Source: Corella eumyota (taxonomy: Eukaryota > Chordata > Ascidiacea > Phlebobranchia > Corellidae). From it: a stretch of 64,000 nucleotides of DNA. A model generated the notes under the pieces. The model worked only from the letters and a program-made list of their open reading frames with translations, did not search any database and was not told the origin of the DNA. The stretch is from positions 21,576,001 to 21,640,000 of the forward strand of contig OY720098.1 of assembly GCA_963082875.1 (NCBI GenBank), read 5' to 3'. Each line of letters begins with the position of its first letter. Within the stretch, counting starts at the first letter, position 1. Below, in pieces: positions 57,401 through 63,400 of the stretch. The position numbers and the translations under genes are program-made.

Positions 57401-60400
57401 AGCTTTTGGACTTATACCCGACACAAAATATAATGTAACTTTGAAAGCTGTTGGATCAAATAGAGAAGACACAGAAGAGAGTTTGGTTCCCACTTTTATT
57501 ACTACAAGTTAGTTTTCTATATTATGTATTAACTAACTTGTCGATCGTGCCTTATAGCGCTGAATTAATATTAGTTAAAATAACGTAATGCTTCTGTTTT
57601 TTTTTAGTGTACATCTTTTCAACTTTTTTAGTGTCAAAATTTTATAAATTTTGTAAAATAAATTTTAGAAATAAAAACATGAGGCTTTATTTTTTTTCAC
57701 TTACCATCTTTTTAAATAAACTTGATTTAATTTCAGGACCTGTTCCTCCGATTGCTCCTCGAATTGTTGTGGCCACCGAGGTCAGTGCAGAGTTTATTGT
57801 CATCCAATGGCGGCCCTCCGAGCGAGCTCTTAGTTATGACATCACAATCACAGAGGAAGAAAATGGAAACACAAACATCTTGAGGTTGGTTTTAGCTTTG
57901 GGATTTTAACTTTAAAATTAAAAACCATATTTACTTAAATTATTATTTATTTATAAACAGGAATGTAACCTCAACTAGCTACAACATCACAGGATTAGAG
58001 GATAAACTTTTTTATATTATTTCTGTGTCATCCAATGGAAAGTTTGAGAATTCTGGACCCAGTATTTCAGTCAGGGTGCAAGCTAGTAAGTTGTGAAGTA
58101 AATTTCAAATCTTGTGGGGGTTAAATTCTTTTTGAGGGTATACTCATTTTAACTTAATTGTTTATTAGTTGTCAATAAAATATTTATGCGAATCTTGTAT
58201 ACCTAGTGTTTAGGATTTTATCAGCATTTTTTGTTTATTTTTATGTATATTTACTTCTAAAATTTTAACATTGCTAATAATAATTAATTTAAGCGTTTTC
58301 ACATTTTTTTTTTTTGTCAGTCATTTAAATCACATACCAATAGTTTAAACACTTCGTTTATTTTCTAACTTTTCAGGTTACCCCGTCCCGGTAATTCCCT
58401 TGAACCTTGTGAGACCCCTAGTGTCAATAAATGACGTAACAGCAACCTCGTTTAACGTGAGAGTTGAACCTATAGAACATGCAGTCTCTTATTCCATCCT
58501 GGTTAGAAGCAGGGGAAGATTGGTTAGAACCATGAGGTTGGTTGCTTAAGCAAGTTATGGTTTTAATAAATTAATAAAAAATTTAATGAATTTAATAAAA
58601 ACGATTTTATTAAAATCTATTTTTTTTTATTTCTGATTAAATAAATTCAATTTTAATTGTTAACTTGTGGTGAAAAAAAATTCAGAGATGTAGAGGCTGG
58701 AATCCAAAGCCAAATAAGTGGATTGGAACAAAACACTCTTTATGATGTCACATACCTAGCAGTGGGGAAGGGTGGTGACCGGAGTAGGGAAAGTAACCCA
58801 GCCAAGACCAGAACTCGTAAGTTATAACTTTTAATATTTTATTTATCCTCCCTCTCAGAAAAAAATTTTATTATTTTAGCTTATATTTTATCCATGCCAG
58901 TTAAGTTTATTGATTGTATATTTGTCAAAAAATTATATTTTACGTAGGAATTTTATGTAGAAAAAGATTTAATAAAAGTATAAGAAACATATTCTGAATA
59001 TGTTGTAATAATTGTCCCATTATGACCTCATAATTTACAGGAAAAATTGAACAGACTATAAGAGGTAGACTTTAATTTGGGTGAACACATTTTATTACTC
59101 TTAACAGATGATAAAAAATTAAACAATTCTGATAAAATTCAATTTTCATCAGACCTGGAAAATTTATAAAAATAATTTTCCAATAAAATCTAAACAATTT
59201 GTAATTGTTTTAGTTGAAGGTGCCTAAAACTATTTACTTTAAACAAGTTTAAAGTTGAAATACTTACAAAATTAGGACATCGAATTGCGATTACCATTTT
59301 TAAATTAAATATTTAATTTAAAAAGGAGAAATTATTTAAATCTAAAAGGGGTTAAGTTTTTTTTGTTTAATTTATTTTAATTTTAAACGATAATATTTGT
59401 TCGCTAACTTCTACAGACATGTATGCTAATTTCTTCTTATTTTAGGTCGCCTGATCCCTAATGTGCCGGGTGATTTCCAGGTTGTTCATGTAAGTTCGGG
59501 GTCCGTTCTGGTCACCTGGGACCCTGCATTCAGGGCAACCGGATATCGGGTCAGTGCACAGAATGTAAGGACTGGACTCACAAGGTTTTATGAGTAAGTT
59601 TTAAGAGTTATTGATTTTCAGTATTTCAGTGCAAAGCTGATATATTTTCTTTTCCTTTATTTGAATAACTTTTATTTATTGTTTTATATATCTTTATCCT
59701 CAATGTGGAAAGGTCGTTTCATGACCTAAACATAGAGTAACATCATACCCCGATACAGTCTTGAGCTAACTTTGCCAGTTTGGGATATTATTGGTTATGG
59801 ATGCCCGATAATTAAGTATTGGCTCAGTAGGAGTTCATACCATTTATTAAGCCTTGCTTAACCATCCTACAGCATGAGAGCAGTTGGCCCAGCACCTTAT
59901 GTAGCGAAACCAAGTGTTTTGACCAATATACAATGCCGCCAGTTGTTTATTGTATTATTTTAGTTCATTTATCTTTAGTGTTTTAATAGATTATTATTAT
60001 ATTGCAAATTCCTTATTTTGTTTAAATAAAACTTTGTTAATATTTAATTTGTTTTTATATTTCACAGCGATGCAGTGTCCCCATACAACGTAACAGGTTT
60101 AGACTTTAGGGAAACTTATAACATCTCAGTGATTTCCATTGGAAGGTATTTCAACTCTGAGCCAACTCCTACCATTTCTGTCACAATTCGTAAGTTAATG
60201 AAATAAGTTTTTACTAGTTTTTAATTATTAACGTTACTCTTGTTTTTTGTAACAATTTGTTTGTGATTAATTTTTTTTTTTAATATTTTTAAATAAATTT
60301 TGTTTTAAATAAATTTGTTTTTGGTAAATTTTGATTTTTTTCTACTTTATTTTTATTTTTAAATTTTATTTTATTATTTATCCTCGATATTATATTTATC

Positions 60401-63400
60401 CTCACAGCCTACCCAGGAGCAAGCAAGGTGACAGGAATCAGGTTTAGTCGAATCTCAGCGACCACTTTTTTCGTTGAGTGGACTCCAACCCCATTTGCAG
60501 TGAGGTACAGCATCATCGTGGCTCGTGGAGTTGTTATTTTGCAGGATATCAAGTCCATTGCTACTAACAATGTAAGTTAAATTTACTTTGTGTGCAGCTT
60601 TTCTGTACCCTAAGGTAAAGTGTTTAATTACTTTAATTGAATCAAAAATTGGACTTAAACTACAGTAACCTTTTAACATAATTGAATTTATTGTTTTGCC
60701 TGCCAACCTGTTTGTATCTAACTTTTGCCAATAAACTACATGCTACATGTAAAGTAGTTTCACGAAATCTTCATAAGCAAATATTTATTTTATTTTAGTA
60801 CCGTGTTGTGAACCTCGTACCAAGAACAACTTACAATGTGACAGTTGTTGCTGTGAGCAGTGATGGAACTGTTGTGTCTGCTGGAGACTGGACTCTAGTT
60901 ACTACAGGTTAGTTGTATATCGATAAAACACAAACATTCATGGTGGAGTAGTCAGAATAATTGGCTTCACTACATGAGGTCTTTGGTTTGATTCCCACCA
61001 CTGCTGAAACCTAATCAGCAGCCTAATTATGAAGCAATTTTAATTAATTATATACTAACATTAGGAAAAAATAAATAAATAGTTGTATGTTCAAGTTTCA
61101 TCCATGTTAGCTATTAAACATGTTGTTATCATTTTATTTACTTCGCAGCCCAGCAAAACAGGTTTGGAGCTTCAATTAGTCCAACTGTGAATCCTGGAGC
61201 AGGTTTATTGGACACCGTGGTCGGATCTTTTATTGCCATACTGGAGGAAGTACCTGAGTAAGTTTATTCTTAAATTAATAAAACTTTTATTTTAAAATTA
61301 AGCCCTTTTTTTAAATATATTAAATTTTAAAGTACATTTGATATTTTACTTTAACATTTCAAATTTGTGTTTTCCAGCCTTCCAGATAGCTCAGATGAAA
61401 GACTAAACAGAGCTGGTAATAGTGATTTGGAGTTCAGACTTAAACTTAGAGATCTGATTGAACAAATGAAAATTGCAATCAATGTTGAAACCACTACTGA
61501 TCCAGGTGAGTTAAAATAAAACTCTTGTTAAAAAACATCTTATAAGAAATAGTTTGAACCAGTAGCTTGGTGTAGTGGTTAGAACACTTGGCTTTACTAC
61601 ATAAGGTCCTAAGTTCGATCCCCACTGCTCTCATGCTGTAGCTCCCTTGAGTAAGGCGCTATAAACGGTAAGATCTTCTGCTGAGCCAGCACTTAATCAG
61701 CAGCTTAATTATCGGACAATTATAATCTAAAATATTCTAAACTGACAACTTGACGCTGGGTCGAGGTAACAATCTACAAAAAGAACTTAACGTAAAGTTT
61801 TTGTTTAGAGTATATTTTGTTTAGATTATTTATGATAAAGGATTTGATATAATTACTTAAAAAAAATTAAACAAATTATTTTAGGTCCGATTGAAAAATC
61901 GTCAAGGAAACGGCGCCAAACTTTTGACGAGAATTCGTTGTACGAAAACTTATTTGTCCTCGCTCGTGAAATTAAACTATTGAAGGCCTCACGAGCTGCA
62001 TCAGAAGATATGATTGAGGATGTTGTTGAAAGATTAAGCGAAACTTTAACTGATTTAATTTCAAACGATCCGTCTGTGGTTCAAGTCATTTCAAGACAAG
62101 AAATGAAGCAAAGGCTCAAGGTAACTATTTCATTTTTAATTAATTTCAAATTTGACATTAATTATTATAATTTTTTTTGTTTATATTTTTATCCTCGATG
62201 TAGGAAGGTCGAATGCGCGACCTAAACGTATAGTAACATTAGTTACCCCGACCCAGTCTCGAGTTGGCTGTGGCAGTTTGGAATATTATAGATTATAATT
62301 GCCTGATAATTATGCTGCTGATTAAGTGCTGGCACAGAAGGAGTTCATACTGTTTATAGCACCTTACTCAAGGGCGCTACAGCATAAGAGCTGAGAGATT
62401 GAACCTACGACCTCATGTGGTGTAGCAAGTGGTTTGATTTTTATTTAACTAATTTAATAGTTTTTGATTTACATTAAAGTTGAACTTATAAAAATTCCTA
62501 GGTTCTACTCACAAAACATCTTCGAATGTTTATCCTCGGCGAGGAAGGAGTTTCCCCCGTTGTAATTCTGGCCGGTCCAACTTTCACGGATGAGCAAGTT
62601 TTGTCGACATTCATAACCAAGTCAAGCGTGACCTCCACTGGGTTCAAGGTCGCCTGGGCTTCATATAGAAATGTTCACAGGTTTGTACCCATTACGTATT
62701 TTTTCGGTAAAAAAAAGTATTTTATTGTTTATTTTTTTTATATTTATTTATCCTCGATGTGGGAAGGTCGAATGCACGACCTAAACATAGAGTAACATTA
62801 GTTACACTTATCCAGTCTTGAGTTGCCTTTGACAGTTTGGAATATTATAGATTATAATTGCCCGATAATTATACTGCTAATTAAATGTTGGCTCAGCAGG
62901 AGTTTATACTGTTTATAGCGTCTTACTCGAGGGCGCTACAGCATGATAGCAGTGGGGGTCGAACTCCGGACCTTATTTAGTGAAGCCAAGTGTTCTGACT
63001 TTTACACAAAACCGAAATTTTTTTAAAATTTTATCTAATACAAAAATTAACAGATACAAGATCACAGTTGAGCGACAATTCCGAGGCCGGAACGTTCTAG
63101 TTTTCGAAGGAATTCGACCGGGAAGATCAGTGACCTTGGATAACCTTTCACCTTCGACAACCTACATGGTAACCGTGCGACCTTCGTCACTAGGTGGCGA
63201 TGTTATCACTGGAATTGTGGGAAGGACAAGTGCAACTACTTGTAAGTTATCAAAATTAAAATATTTTTAAATGTTAGTTGGTTTTTATGATAAAACTAAA
63301 GGCCTGTTCACACGACAAAGTAACGTTGCGTTGCGCTGTGTTGTGTTACGTAACGGATTCTAGGGATTAACAAATACAAAATATCTAATAAAAGTATACC

